In this document: positions 34,142 to 43,096 of the stretch, piece after piece
How positions within the stretch are numbered: the first letter of the stretch is position 1
Layout of the letters: every line of letters begins with the position of its first letter
Assembly (NCBI GenBank): GCA_964532385.1
Contig: CAZHHW010000003.1
Span: 11,980-75,979 of the forward strand
From: UBA6921 sp964532385
GTDB lineage: Bacteria > Pseudomonadota > Gammaproteobacteria > SG8-11
DNA length: 64,000 bases
Reading direction: 5' to 3'
The notes under the pieces: model-generated
What the model was told of the DNA's origin: nothing
Databases searched by the model: none
What the model saw: only the letters and a program-made list of their open reading frames with translations
Made by a program: the position numbers and the translations under genes

Positions 34142-34852
34142 ATGAACCCGATGCCTAAAATCATTGCCATTGTTGAAGATGAAGCCGCGCTGCGTGAAAA
34201 CTACGCGGCGGCGTTGCGCGCGCAGGGTTATCAAACACAGTTGTTTGCTGCGCGCAAAGAAGCGCTCGAGGCATTTCGCAAGCGGCTACCGGATTTGATG
34301 CTGTTGGACATCGGGTTGAGCGGAGATGCGGAGGGTGGTTTCGAGATCTGCCGCGCAGCGCGTGCGTTATCCACGACCGTGCCGATTATTTTTCTGAGCG
34401 CGCGCGACAGCGATCTCGACATTATTTCCGGATTGCGCTTGGGTGCTGACGATTACCTCACCAAAGATATCAGCTTGCCGCATTTGACCGCGCGTATCAG
34501 CGCGCTGTTTCGCCGCCTGGAGGCGCTGCGCGCGCCGAGTGTGCAGGAAAATATCATCGAGCGCGGGCCGCTTTCCATCGACGTGAATCGCTACGCGGTG
34601 CGCTGGCGCGGTCGCGCGGTCGACCTGACCTTGACAGAATTCTGGATGGTGCACGCATTGGCGCTGCACCCGGGCCATGTGAAAAATCGCGAGCAGTTAA
34701 TGCGCGACGCGCAGATCGTGGTCGACGATGCGACCATCACCTCGCATGTCAAACGCATGCGCGGCAAGTTCCTTGCTCTCGACCCGCAATTCACCGGCAT
34801 CGACACGGTGTACGGCATGGGGTATCGCTGGCTGGAAAGTTCCGCGGACTAA
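34142..34852 (+). CDS. OmpR-type response regulator, dedicated-sortase-system type (PdsR-like)
   Basis: 236 residues from ATG 34142; the ATG three codons on is also possible. The receiver has acidic VEDEAALRE, phospho-acceptor Asp56 in LMLLDIGL, FLSARDSD and the lysine in DDYLTKDI. The C-terminal winged helix ends HVKRMRGKFLAL...IDTVYGMGYRWLE. The sequence and the kinase next to it resemble the proteobacterial dedicated sortase regulator pair (TIGR03787/TIGR03785). That assignment is from memory of the family, not a search. No sortase or LPXTG-type target gene lies nearby. Confidence 0.82.
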   Translation: MNPMPKIIAIVEDEAALRENYAAALRAQGYQTQLFAARKEALEAFRKRLPDLMLLDIGLSGDAEGGFEICRAARALSTTVPIIFLSARDSDLDIISGLRLGADDYLTKDISLPHLTARISALFRRLEALRAPSVQENIIERGPLSIDVNRYAVRWRGRAVDLTLTEFWMVHALALHPGHVKNREQLMRDAQIVVDDATITSHVKRMRGKFLALDPQFTGIDTVYGMGYRWLESSAD

Positions 34853-34856
34853 AACC

Positions 34857-37004
34857 TTGTTACCACGTGTTCTCTTTTCGCTGCGTATCAAACTCGTCTT
34901 GGTGTCGTTGACCCTGTTGCTGATTCCGTGGACCGGTTATCGCTACCTGCAAGCAATGGAACAATATCTGCGCGAGGGACGCGAAGCGGTATTGCTGGAA
35001 CGCGCGCACGCCGCCGCCGCGGTGCTCGCGGATCAGTCGCAAGCGTTCGCGCCGCGCGGCGGCGATACAGCGGCGGAGGCGGAACATCTATTTGTGCGGC
35101 CGCTGCGCACGCCTATTAATCTGGACGGCTATGACGACGATTGGGCGCCCTACCGCGATAGCACGCGCAGTTACGGGGCGGAGCACGTGTTGTTCACGCG
35201 CGGCGTGTACCGGCCGTCATCGTTGTCTTTCACGCTGAATCTGGCGAGCGGTAATGCCTATATTTACGCGCTGTTCCGCGTGCGTGACGACAAGCTGATC
35301 TATCGCGATGCCAGCAGTAGTAATTACGACACCAACGATTATGTCGAGCTCAGCACCCAAGATCGCGCCGGAGTGACGGCCCGTTATCAGTTCGCAACCA
35401 GCGCGCCCGGCTGGGTGATCGCGCAGCGCATCGCGCCGGACGAAAGCGACACGCCGATTCCCGAGCCGCGCATCAAAGGCGAATGGCAGGAAACCAGGCA
35501 GGGCTACACCCTGGAGTTGCGGATTCCGCAGGATTTATTCGGTGTGCGCCTGGCGTTCAGCGTAAACGATGTCGATGATCCACGGAGTCGCGTGCTCACC
35601 GCATCATTGGGGACAGCATCGTCACAGAATCCAGATGCGTTAAATACCGTGGGCGTACCCGCGCCGCAAATTCAAACCCTCTTGCGCGGATTAACACCGG
35701 CCGGTGCGCGCACCTGGGTGGTCGACACGCAGCGGCGCGTGATCGCGTTGGACGGGGGCTTGAAAACGCGCGCCGAAGAGAATGTTGAAGCCACCGATGC
35801 CCCGGTCACGGGCAGCCTGATTCACGCGCTATACCGCCTGGTGTTGACACAACCCGCTGAGGAATTCCAGGACGATTTATCGGCCGCGTCGCAGTTGGAT
35901 GCGCCCGCCGTGGTCAGCGCACTGCGCGGGCAGGACGCCGCACGCTGGCGGCAAACGCCGGATCGGCGCGCGAGTATTCTGACCGCCGCCGTGCCCGTGC
36001 GTGCGAAAGGTGCCGTGGTCGGTGCGGTTGCGGTGGAAGAAACCAGCAATGGCATTTTGATTTTGCAGAACAGCGCGCTCGAGACCTTGATCAACTTCAG
36101 CGCCTTGACCTTATCACTGGTCGTGATCGTGCTGTTGCTGGTAGCCACGAATTTGTCGTGGCGTGTGCGGCGTCTGCGCGATGCCGCCGAGGCCGCCATC
36201 GGCACGGACGGCAGGGTGCGTGACGTGACAATATCGGTCGATGCGCGCGACGAGCTCGGCGATCTGGCGCGCAGCTTTCGGGGCATGCTGGAGCGGCTGG
36301 CGCAATACAATCGCTACCTCGAAACCATGGCGGGCAAGTTGTCGCATGAATTGCGTACGCCGATCAGCGTGGCGCGGTCGTCTCTTGAAAACCTGGACGG
36401 TGCCGCCAGCGAGGGCGAGCGCCATGTCTTTACACAACGCGCGCGCGAGGGAATCGAGCGTCTGAGCGGCCTGCTGGCGCGCATGAGTGAAGCCACGCGG
36501 CTGGAACAGACCCTGCAATCCGAAGCCCGCAGCCGCTTCGATTTGGCGCAGGTGGTGACAGGTTGTGTCGAAGGTTACCGTTACGCTCACCCCAAGCAGC
36601 ACTTTGAGTTGACGGTGCAGCGACGTTCACCGGATCAGTCGCTTATGATTTACGGCGCGCCCGATTTGATCGCGCAGTTGCTCGACAAGCTGGTGGCCAA
36701 CGCCCGGGATTTTTGTGTCACGGAGTCCGCCATCCAATTACGGCTTGATGGCGACAGCACACACGTCACGCTGAGTGTGGCCAACACCGGGCCGTTATTG
36801 CCTGAAGCGATGGCTGATCAATTGTTTGATTCGATGGTGTCGGTGCGTGACACGCGCGGCGATGAACCCCATTTGGGGTTAGGTCTTTACATCGTGCGGT
36901 TAATCGCGGAATTCCATGGCGGCCGGGCGCGAGCCGTCAATCGCCCCGATGCTTCCGGCGTTGTAATTAACGTGACCTTGCCGTTGGCGCCGCCCTTGTC
37001 ATGA
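34857..37004 (+). CDS. Sensor histidine kinase, dedicated-sortase-system type (PdsS-like)
   Basis: About 715 residues from a TTG at 34857, 4 bp after the regulator stop. The frame stays open inside the regulator gene, but that part is a shadow. TM1 is VLVSLTLLLIPWTGYRYL. A periplasmic domain of about 380 residues starts PLRTPINLDGYDDDWAPYRD, the look of a CBM9-like sugar-binding fold. TM2 is near 415 (FSALTLSLVVIVLLLVAT). HAMP is followed by GKLSHELRTPISVARSS with His497 and an ATPase ending HLGLGLYIVRLIAEFHGGRA. The large sensor domain is characteristic of the sortase-associated kinases. The start codon remains uncertain. Confidence 0.82.
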   Translation: MLPRVLFSLRIKLVLVSLTLLLIPWTGYRYLQAMEQYLREGREAVLLERAHAAAAVLADQSQAFAPRGGDTAAEAEHLFVRPLRTPINLDGYDDDWAPYRDSTRSYGAEHVLFTRGVYRPSSLSFTLNLASGNAYIYALFRVRDDKLIYRDASSSNYDTNDYVELSTQDRAGVTARYQFATSAPGWVIAQRIAPDESDTPIPEPRIKGEWQETRQGYTLELRIPQDLFGVRLAFSVNDVDDPRSRVLTASLGTASSQNPDALNTVGVPAPQIQTLLRGLTPAGARTWVVDTQRRVIALDGGLKTRAEENVEATDAPVTGSLIHALYRLVLTQPAEEFQDDLSAASQLDAPAVVSALRGQDAARWRQTPDRRASILTAAVPVRAKGAVVGAVAVEETSNGILILQNSALETLINFSALTLSLVVIVLLLVATNLSWRVRRLRDAAEAAIGTDGRVRDVTISVDARDELGDLARSFRGMLERLAQYNRYLETMAGKLSHELRTPISVARSSLENLDGAASEGERHVFTQRAREGIERLSGLLARMSEATRLEQTLQSEARSRFDLAQVVTGCVEGYRYAHPKQHFELTVQRRSPDQSLMIYGAPDLIAQLLDKLVANARDFCVTESAIQLRLDGDSTHVTLSVANTGPLLPEAMADQLFDSMVSVRDTRGDEPHLGLGLYIVRLIAEFHGGRARAVNRPDASGVVINVTLPLAPPLS

Positions 37005-37130
37005 TTCGTCAGTATTGATCGTCAACTTGTCAGCGGCCCGTCATCCCGCGGCCGGTTCTCTCCGTTTAAATGTTCCACATGCGCACATCGATCCGATGAC
37101 GCGCGACACATGCTTAACGGAGGAACACCT

Positions 37131-37745
37131 ATGTACATTCGTCACAATTATCAAACCATTTTGCGCACCTGCACCGCCGTGGCTTTGCCGCTGGCGCTAA
37201 TGATCGGCTGTTCTGAAAAAGAGCCTGTGGCTCTGGAGCGTGGTGAAATTAATAGTGTAGTGGCCGGCATTGCACTTGAGCCCGATGAGAGCGGCAATAT
37301 ACGCGCCAACGTTCACGGCTTGCGTTATGTAAATATCTCGGCTGCCCTCCCGGAGATTAAATTGGAACCGGAAAACAAACGGGTCGTGACACCTGCGGTC
37401 CCGGTATTGTATTTTGCCACCGACATAGACACGGTCGCTGCGCAGGATATGGATACACTCAAACAGCACGCCGGGTTCCTGCTCACGCATGCGCGCTATG
37501 TATTGCACGTTAACGGTCATGCCGATGAACGCGGTACACCGCAATATAACGCGGATCTGTCGGCACGCCGCGCACAGCACACTGCCGCAGTGCTGATATC
37601 GTTTGGCGTACCGCAAGTGCAACTTAGTGTGGCGAGTTTCGGTGCCCGTATGCCCGTAGGTGACCCGCATCGCTGGGATGAAAACCGGCGCGTGGAGTTG
37701 CGGTATGCCGAGGGTTACGATGACGCTATGCTCAGTGAGCGTTAA
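37131..37745 (+). CDS. OmpA-family lipoprotein
   Basis: 204 residues from ATG 37131, preceded by a good GGAGG. Lipoprotein signal VALPLALMIGCSEKE. The N-terminal 90 residues are unassigned. The C-terminal peptidoglycan-binding OmpA domain has VLYFATDIDTVAAQDMDTL, YVLHVNGHADERGTPQYNADLSARRA and FGARMPVGDPHRWDENRRVEL, matching the Pal/OmpA C-terminus. It follows the PdsR/PdsS-like pair by 126 bp. In dedicated sortase systems an OmpA-type protein called PdsO is often linked, so this may be its counterpart, though the similarity could be generic. Confidence 0.85.
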   Translation: MYIRHNYQTILRTCTAVALPLALMIGCSEKEPVALERGEINSVVAGIALEPDESGNIRANVHGLRYVNISAALPEIKLEPENKRVVTPAVPVLYFATDIDTVAAQDMDTLKQHAGFLLTHARYVLHVNGHADERGTPQYNADLSARRAQHTAAVLISFGVPQVQLSVASFGARMPVGDPHRWDENRRVELRYAEGYDDAMLSER

Positions 37746-37853
37746 GCGGCGCGCTGCCTGCCGGGCTGGTGTCGTATTTATTGTTAAACTTTACACATGT
37801 TGTGTCGACACAGACTGGCAGTTGTCGCTCCAAAACACTCGCGGCATCCAGGT

Positions 37854-40661
37854 ATGGCAGGCCCAGAGCAAACAATAATCAACGATTCCTATACACAATG
37901 GCGGCGCATTTTCTGGCTGATGCTAACGCTGCTGTGCGCGGTCAGCGCTCTGCTGGTGTGGAATGCGCACGACCGCAATACCAATGCGCAAGCCTTGCAG
38001 TCGGGGATGGTGCAAGCCGCGGTAACGGGTGCCGCGCATGAAATCGCCTTGCATGTGCGGGCTTTGCGCACGGCGGTGAGTTTATTCGCGGAGAAGGAGC
38101 GGCAGATGCTGCAGCGCCTGGCTGCGGACCCGAACAATATCGAAATCTACGAACAGCTACTTAAAAACATCAAGGTGTATTTCAACGACGGTTTCGCAGC
38201 GACCCTGGCCGATGAGCATGGCAATCCGGTGGTCGCGGATTTTGATGGATTTGTCGGGCAGTTATGTCAGGCGGATTTGCGCATCTATTCGCAAAGCGAG
38301 TTTTTGGTACCGGATGTTTACATTCACTCCAATAGCATTGGCTATCACTTCGACATCATGGTGCCGATCGATGTCGGCGCGCGCAAACCACACATTTTTT
38401 TCATCAGTTTTTATCCGCGCGAGATTGGAGCGATTCTGAGCCGCTACCAGTTGGCCGGACATCAACTGTTGTTGCTGGATCGCGAAGTCAATGGCCTGAT
38501 CGAGATTGATGTCCAAGGTGCGCGTGACACCATGCAGCGCGACCATTTCATCAGCGAAACCGAACGTGCGCAGATTTTATTCAGTGCGCCGGTGGAGGGC
38601 ACACGCTGGCGATTAGTCGATCTTTCCGCTACCGGTGCGGGGCATGCGCTGGGACAGGCGGTATGGCGGGAGACCGCCGTGGCGATTACCGCGCTGGTGA
38701 TGCTGAGCATGTATTTTTTGTACACGCTACGGCAACACATGCGCCGTATCAACCAGCAAAATGCCACCTTGCGCGCGCAAGCGCAGGAAATTCAGGAACG
38801 CAGCGAGCAGGTCATTAATGTCCTGGAACGCACCACCGATGCCTATGTTGAATTCGACGCGAACTGGCATTGCACTTATCTAAACAGCCAGGCTGGAAAA
38901 TTGCTGGCTCAATCGCCGGAACGGGGTATTGGACAAGATATCAGGACGGCTTTTCCGGAACTGGCCGAGGCATTCTTTGAAGAAATGCAAAAAGCCCAGG
39001 CCGAGTCCGCAGCGCAGGTGTTTTCAGGCTTTTATCCGCCGTCGCGCTGGTTGGAAATCCATGTGCATCCCATGGCGGACCGCACGACTGTGATTATGCG
39101 CGATATCACCCAGGAACGTGCCGCTTGGGAACGGGCCAAAGATAGCGAAACGCGTAATCGGGCCATCCTCGATCACATTGCCGATGCCATCATCACCATC
39201 GATAGGAACGGCATCATCGAAACTTTTAATCCCACCGCCGAGCAGGTATTCCAGTATCGCGCGCAAGAGGCTATCGGAAAAAATGTCAAGATCCTGATGC
39301 CGGAGGCCGACAGCGAACATCACGATGAATACATTGCGCAATATTTTGCCGGCGGCGCCGGCACCTGGCTCGACAAGACGCGTGAACTCATCGGGCGGCG
39401 TAAAGACGGCAAACTGTTTCCTGTTGAATTATGCGTTACTCGCGTCAAAGTGCATGAGAGCGATATTTTTATCGCGGCGATGCGCGATATCAGTGTGCGC
39501 AAGGAAGTCGAGAGACGCATTCGCGAGCTGGCGCGGCTGCCGGATGAAAGCCCTACGCCGGTCATGCGTGTGGACGGCGCCGGTGTGATCAGCTATGCGA
39601 ACCGTCCGGCGGAGGAAGAACTGCTGCATTGCTGGGATACCACGGTCGACGGCGACGTGCCGTTGAAGATCGCAGCTATGATCACTGAAGCACTGGCCGC
39701 CGGCAGCCCGATGGAACGGGAAATCGTCTGCGCCGACCAGGTGTTTCTGGTGATGTTTGCGCCAGTTGTGGACGGTAATTATGTCAATCTCTATGCGGAG
39801 GATATCACCGAGCGCAAACGCGCCGGGCAGGAACTCAAGAATCATCGCGACCATCTCGAAGAACTGGTCAGCGAACGCACCACCGCGCTGGTCATGGCGC
39901 ATAACGATGCGCTGGTCGCAAGCCGCGCCAAGAGTGCGTTTCTGGCCAGCATGAGTCACGAATTGCGCACTCCCCTGAATGCCATCATCGGTTACAGCGA
40001 AATGCTGGAAGAAAATGCAATCGAAGCAGGCAATACGGAGTTGGGCGCCGATCTGCGCAAGATCACCGGATCAGGGCGCCACCTGTTGACATTAATTAAC
40101 GACATTCTCGATCTGTCGAAAATCGAAGCGGGTAAAGTACAGTTTTCACTTGAGGAATTCAGGGTGGAAGATTTATTGCAGGATATTGAAACGACCATTC
40201 GTCCGATGGTGACCAAAAATCAGAACCGTTTCGACATGGTGGCCGACGGCGAGCTGGGAACCATGTATTCCGATGCGTTACGCGTGAAGCAAGTGTTGCT
40301 GAATCTGTTGAGCAATGCCTGCAAATTCACCACACGCGGCCGTATCACCCTCATGGCGCGCCGTGAAATCACCGCTGCTGGCGCGGGCTTGTCATTTATC
40401 GTCAATGACACGGGCATCGGTATGAGCCAGGAACAGACTATGCGGTTATTCGAACCTTTTACCCAGGCCGATCGCGCCACTGCGATCAAATACGGCGGTA
40501 CCGGACTGGGGCTCGCGATCAGCCGGCGTTTATGTCAGTTGATGGGCGGTGATATCCGGCTGCATAGCGCCCTGGGTGTGGGCAGCAGTTTTACAGTGCG
40601 CCTACCGGCGGAAACAGTGGCGCAGATCGAGCCCCCCGTGGTGGCTTTAGTCAGTTCTTGA
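37854..40661 (+). CDS. Large membrane PAS histidine kinase
   Basis: About 935 residues from ATG 37854; an in-frame ATG at 37797 is the alternative. TM1 is near 20-38 (IFWLMLTLLCAVSALLVW). A periplasmic sensor of about 240 residues (EIALHVRALRTAVSLFAEKE) precedes TM2 near 290. Three PAS-like regions follow: VIDVLERTTDAYVEFDAN-like at about 330, ILDHIADAIITIDRNGIIETFNPTAEQ near 440, and a third near 570. The H-box MSHELRTPLNAIIGYSEML has His702. The ATPase shows NLLSNACKF, DTGIGMSQEQ and YGGTGLGLAISRR. No receiver domain. Its H-box closely resembles that of the 16.8-kb kinase, suggesting shared ancestry. Confidence 0.88.
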   Translation: MAGPEQTIINDSYTQWRRIFWLMLTLLCAVSALLVWNAHDRNTNAQALQSGMVQAAVTGAAHEIALHVRALRTAVSLFAEKERQMLQRLAADPNNIEIYEQLLKNIKVYFNDGFAATLADEHGNPVVADFDGFVGQLCQADLRIYSQSEFLVPDVYIHSNSIGYHFDIMVPIDVGARKPHIFFISFYPREIGAILSRYQLAGHQLLLLDREVNGLIEIDVQGARDTMQRDHFISETERAQILFSAPVEGTRWRLVDLSATGAGHALGQAVWRETAVAITALVMLSMYFLYTLRQHMRRINQQNATLRAQAQEIQERSEQVINVLERTTDAYVEFDANWHCTYLNSQAGKLLAQSPERGIGQDIRTAFPELAEAFFEEMQKAQAESAAQVFSGFYPPSRWLEIHVHPMADRTTVIMRDITQERAAWERAKDSETRNRAILDHIADAIITIDRNGIIETFNPTAEQVFQYRAQEAIGKNVKILMPEADSEHHDEYIAQYFAGGAGTWLDKTRELIGRRKDGKLFPVELCVTRVKVHESDIFIAAMRDISVRKEVERRIRELARLPDESPTPVMRVDGAGVISYANRPAEEELLHCWDTTVDGDVPLKIAAMITEALAAGSPMEREIVCADQVFLVMFAPVVDGNYVNLYAEDITERKRAGQELKNHRDHLEELVSERTTALVMAHNDALVASRAKSAFLASMSHELRTPLNAIIGYSEMLEENAIEAGNTELGADLRKITGSGRHLLTLINDILDLSKIEAGKVQFSLEEFRVEDLLQDIETTIRPMVTKNQNRFDMVADGELGTMYSDALRVKQVLLNLLSNACKFTTRGRITLMARREITAAGAGLSFIVNDTGIGMSQEQTMRLFEPFTQADRATAIKYGGTGLGLAISRRLCQLMGGDIRLHSALGVGSSFTVRLPAETVAQIEPPVVALVSS

Positions 40662-41154
40662 CTGTTTTGAATTTTTGTTCCAGCAGTTTCTTGTCTTCAT
40701 ACCACAATTCGAAACGCCATTCGCCGGCCACCATTTCAAAATCGTGGTTCAAGCTGTAACCCGTGTAATCGGTGAGCTCACCGCTTCTTATAATCAGTGG
40801 TAATTTGGTTTCATAGCCGGTCGAGGCTTTTTGTCCGGGCTTGGTCATGCGCGGATGCACGACGACTTCGCGGAGTTCGATGTCTTCTTTGCCGGTGAAG
40901 CCCTTGAGCTGAAAGTGAAAGCCGAACAAACGGCCCGCTTCGATCGGAATAATGTCGGTCTGCTGCACCAACTTGACGGTGGCTCCCGCCTGGGTAATCC
41001 CAGAGGTGATGTTCTGGTCTTCGTAACGCTGACCTTCGCTGAGCACCTCGTAGTAACCGAATTCGAGAATTTCGGCGCTCGGCGACGCGGCGGCCATGGT
41101 GCAGGGAACGATGCCGGCGAGCAGGGCTACGGTATAGAAAAAAGTGTTGCGCAT
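40651..41154 (-). CDS. DUF3859-family periplasmic protein
   Basis: 167 residues from the ATG at 41154, with signal peptide FFYTVALLAGIVPCTMAAA. Visible blocks: AEILEFGYYEVLSEGQRYED, GRLFGFHFQLKG, REVVVHPRMTKPG, and the C-terminal GEWRFELWYEDKKLLEQKFK. The last block is the recognisable hallmark of DUF3859, a beta-sandwich domain of unknown role. The 3' end overlaps the end of the convergent kinase gene by 11 bp. Monocistronic; I infer a periplasmic location only. Confidence 0.75.
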   Translation of the reverse strand: MRNTFFYTVALLAGIVPCTMAAASPSAEILEFGYYEVLSEGQRYEDQNITSGITQAGATVKLVQQTDIIPIEAGRLFGFHFQLKGFTGKEDIELREVVVHPRMTKPGQKASTGYETKLPLIIRSGELTDYTGYSLNHDFEMVAGEWRFELWYEDKKLLEQKFKTVKN

Positions 41155-41254
41155 GGAGCTGTCCTTAAAGTTTGAATGTTGCATGTCAAAATGCCAAGCC
41201 TTGGCACAGTTATGTTTCCCTTATTTTGTTTGCGCCTCCCGGATTATGCACTCC

Positions 41255-42037
41255 TCAAGCGTCCCATTGGTACGCGGCCATGGATAAAATTCCGTAGTTG
41301 AAATCTTCATGCAGCGAGCGGCCCGCGGCTGAATTGGCCGCACCCAGTGCAACAAACAGCGGCAGAAAATGTTCGGGCGTGGGATGAATGCGTAACGCAT
41401 GCGGCGCATGCTGCGGGTAGTCGAGCAGTTCGGTGAGGTCGCCGCGCGTGATGGCGGCGTTCAGCCAGGCATCGAACGCGAGGACATGATCGGACGGCGC
41501 GGTGTTGATGGCCTGGCCGCGAAATTCACGCAGATTATGCGTCGCCCCGCCGCTGGCGAGAATCAATACGCCTTCATCCCGCAGCGGCCGCAAGGCTTGA
41601 CCCAGCGCGAAATGATGGGCGGGATCCTGTTGGGGCTGCACGGACAGTTGCACTACCGGAATATCCGCTTGCGGATAGGTCAGCATCAACGGCACCCAGG
41701 CGCCATGATCCAGACCCCGCTGCGGATGCAGTGCCGCGTTCAGACCGGCGGCATTCAGCAGGGCTTGCGCACGCGAGGCTAACGCTGGATCGCCGCGAGC
41801 GGGATAGTGCAGCGCATACAGCTCCTGTGGAAAACCCATGAAGTCGTGAATGGTGGGTGGTGCGGCACTGCCTGTGAGCATCGGGTGAGGGGTTTCCCAG
41901 TGTGCCGACACGCACAGAATTGCGCGCGGGTGCGGCAGGGCAAGGCCCAGCTCGCGCAAAAAGTCCGGCGTGCGCCCCCGGTCGGTGGCCAGCGTGGGTG
42001 CGCCGTGTGAAACAAAAATAATCGGCATGCGCGTCAT
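41255..42037 (-). CDS. DODA-type extradiol ring-opening dioxygenase (YgiD-like)
   Basis: 260 residues from the ATG at 42037 (MTRMPIIFVSHGAP); the second Met at 42028 is possible. Metal ligands are visible in FVSHGAPTLA, ILCVSAHWETPHP and RGLDHGAWVPLMLTYP, and a conserved His in GGATHNLREF. This is the class III extradiol dioxygenase fold of the 4,5-DOPA dioxygenase/YgiD group. It cleaves a catechol-type ring using non-haem iron or zinc; the natural substrate in bacteria is generally unknown. It is divergent from the pncC gene, with 82 bp between starts. Confidence 0.9.
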   Translation of the reverse strand: MTRMPIIFVSHGAPTLATDRGRTPDFLRELGLALPHPRAILCVSAHWETPHPMLTGSAAPPTIHDFMGFPQELYALHYPARGDPALASRAQALLNAAGLNAALHPQRGLDHGAWVPLMLTYPQADIPVVQLSVQPQQDPAHHFALGQALRPLRDEGVLILASGGATHNLREFRGQAINTAPSDHVLAFDAWLNAAITRGDLTELLDYPQHAPHALRIHPTPEHFLPLFVALGAANSAAGRSLHEDFNYGILSMAAYQWDA

Positions 42038-42119
42038 GCGTGCATTAAATACCAGGTGAGGCCGTTGCGCCAAGCGACGCGCGAATTCTATAGTGGGCTT
42101 CCGCAATGGAGCATCAACG

Positions 42120-42608
42120 ATGGATTTGGATCTTCTGGCACAGCAGGTGGGCGCCCAATTGCGCCGGCAAGCTCTGCTTTTGGTCACGGCCGAATCGTGC
42201 ACAGGCGGCTGGATAGCGAAAGCCATTACCGACATTGCTGGCAGTTCCGCCTGGTTCGACCGCGGGTTTATTACCTACACCAATGCGGCCAAGCAGGAGA
42301 TGCTGGGTGTGCGCGCGGAAACCCTGGCAGCGCAGGGCGCGGTGAGTGAGGCGAGCGTGCTTGAAATGGCGGAAGGCGCATTGGCGCGCAGCCATGCCCA
42401 GGTGAGCGTGGCGGTGAGCGGCATTGCCGGACCCGGTGGGGCCACGTTGACAAAGCCGGTCGGCCTCGTGTGTTTTGCATGGGGCAGGACCGGGTATGCA
42501 ACCACCACGGCAGCCGAGCAGTTCAGCGGCGACCGAGATTCCGTCCGGCGCCAGGCGGTGGCGCGCGCCTTGCGCGGAGTGCTGGAGCTGCTACAACGCC
42601 CCATGTGA
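42120..42608 (+). CDS. pncC: Nicotinamide-nucleotide amidohydrolase PncC (CinA C-terminal domain)
   Basis: 162 residues from ATG 42120. LLLVTAESCTGGWIAKAITDIAGSS near residue 20, the YTNAAKQEMLGV block and VAVSGIAGPGGATLTKPVGLVCF are the CinA C-terminal signatures. The enzyme deamidates NMN to NaMN in NAD recycling. The N-terminal molybdopterin-binding-like domain of full CinA is absent, as in E. coli YgaD/PncC. In many gammaproteobacteria this gene stands just before recA; here 4.5 kb of envelope genes intervene. Confidence 0.93.
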   Translation: MDLDLLAQQVGAQLRRQALLLVTAESCTGGWIAKAITDIAGSSAWFDRGFITYTNAAKQEMLGVRAETLAAQGAVSEASVLEMAEGALARSHAQVSVAVSGIAGPGGATLTKPVGLVCFAWGRTGYATTTAAEQFSGDRDSVRRQAVARALRGVLELLQRPM

Positions 42609-42648
42609 TGACATCCGGCACTGCAATGGCAGCGCCGGATCGCCAGAA

Positions 42649-43083
42649 TTACTCCAGCGTGAGGATCACCCGGAGGCCTTCTTTGCCCGCAGCGGCGCTG
42701 GCCGGCACATAGCCGATCGCGTCCACGTCCTTCGCGACATTATTCACCACCACCGCTTCCGGTTTGCTGACCGGCGGATTTTTCGCGGTATTGGTGATTT
42801 TCTTGTTAGCCCATTCGCTGGCCGAATCACGTGCCGAAGCGCCGAGGATTTTTTGCGAAAATAATTCTCGCGACTCGGACTTCGCCGGCAAATCGTAAGC
42901 CGTAATACGCGCGCCGTTGTCCCAGGTGACAATGTTGTCGTTGTAGATATTTTTCACATCGGCCGGAGTCAATGCTTGCGTATTCTTGGCATTGACGATG
43001 ACCACTATTTTTTCCGCCGCAATGGCCGGGCTGCCAAACAATGTCAGCACCAACGCGAGAGAGGCAATAGGATTTGTTCGCAT
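42649..43083 (-). CDS. Short phosphate-binding-like periplasmic protein (PBP-like domain)
   Basis: 144 residues from the ATG at 43083, with signal peptide SLALVLTLFGSPAIAAEKIVVIVN. Recognisable PstS-like pieces are LTPADVKNIYNDNIVTWDNGARI, SRELFSQKILG and IGYVPASAAAGKEGLRVIL. Its length is half that of a PstS, so it is a single PBP-like domain of the type found next to porins. It starts 13 bp after the porin stop in the same direction. Ligand unknown; phosphate or another oxyanion is plausible. Confidence 0.75.
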   Translation of the reverse strand: MRTNPIASLALVLTLFGSPAIAAEKIVVIVNAKNTQALTPADVKNIYNDNIVTWDNGARITAYDLPAKSESRELFSQKILGASARDSASEWANKKITNTAKNPPVSKPEAVVVNNVAKDVDAIGYVPASAAAGKEGLRVILTLE

Positions 43084-43096
43084 AAATTTTCCTCTC

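Noticed and set aside
37005..37130. Possible small gene between the PdsS-like kinase and the OmpA lipoprotein
   Set aside because: Frames here are short and without ribosome-binding site or motif; the GGAGG belongs to the OmpA gene.
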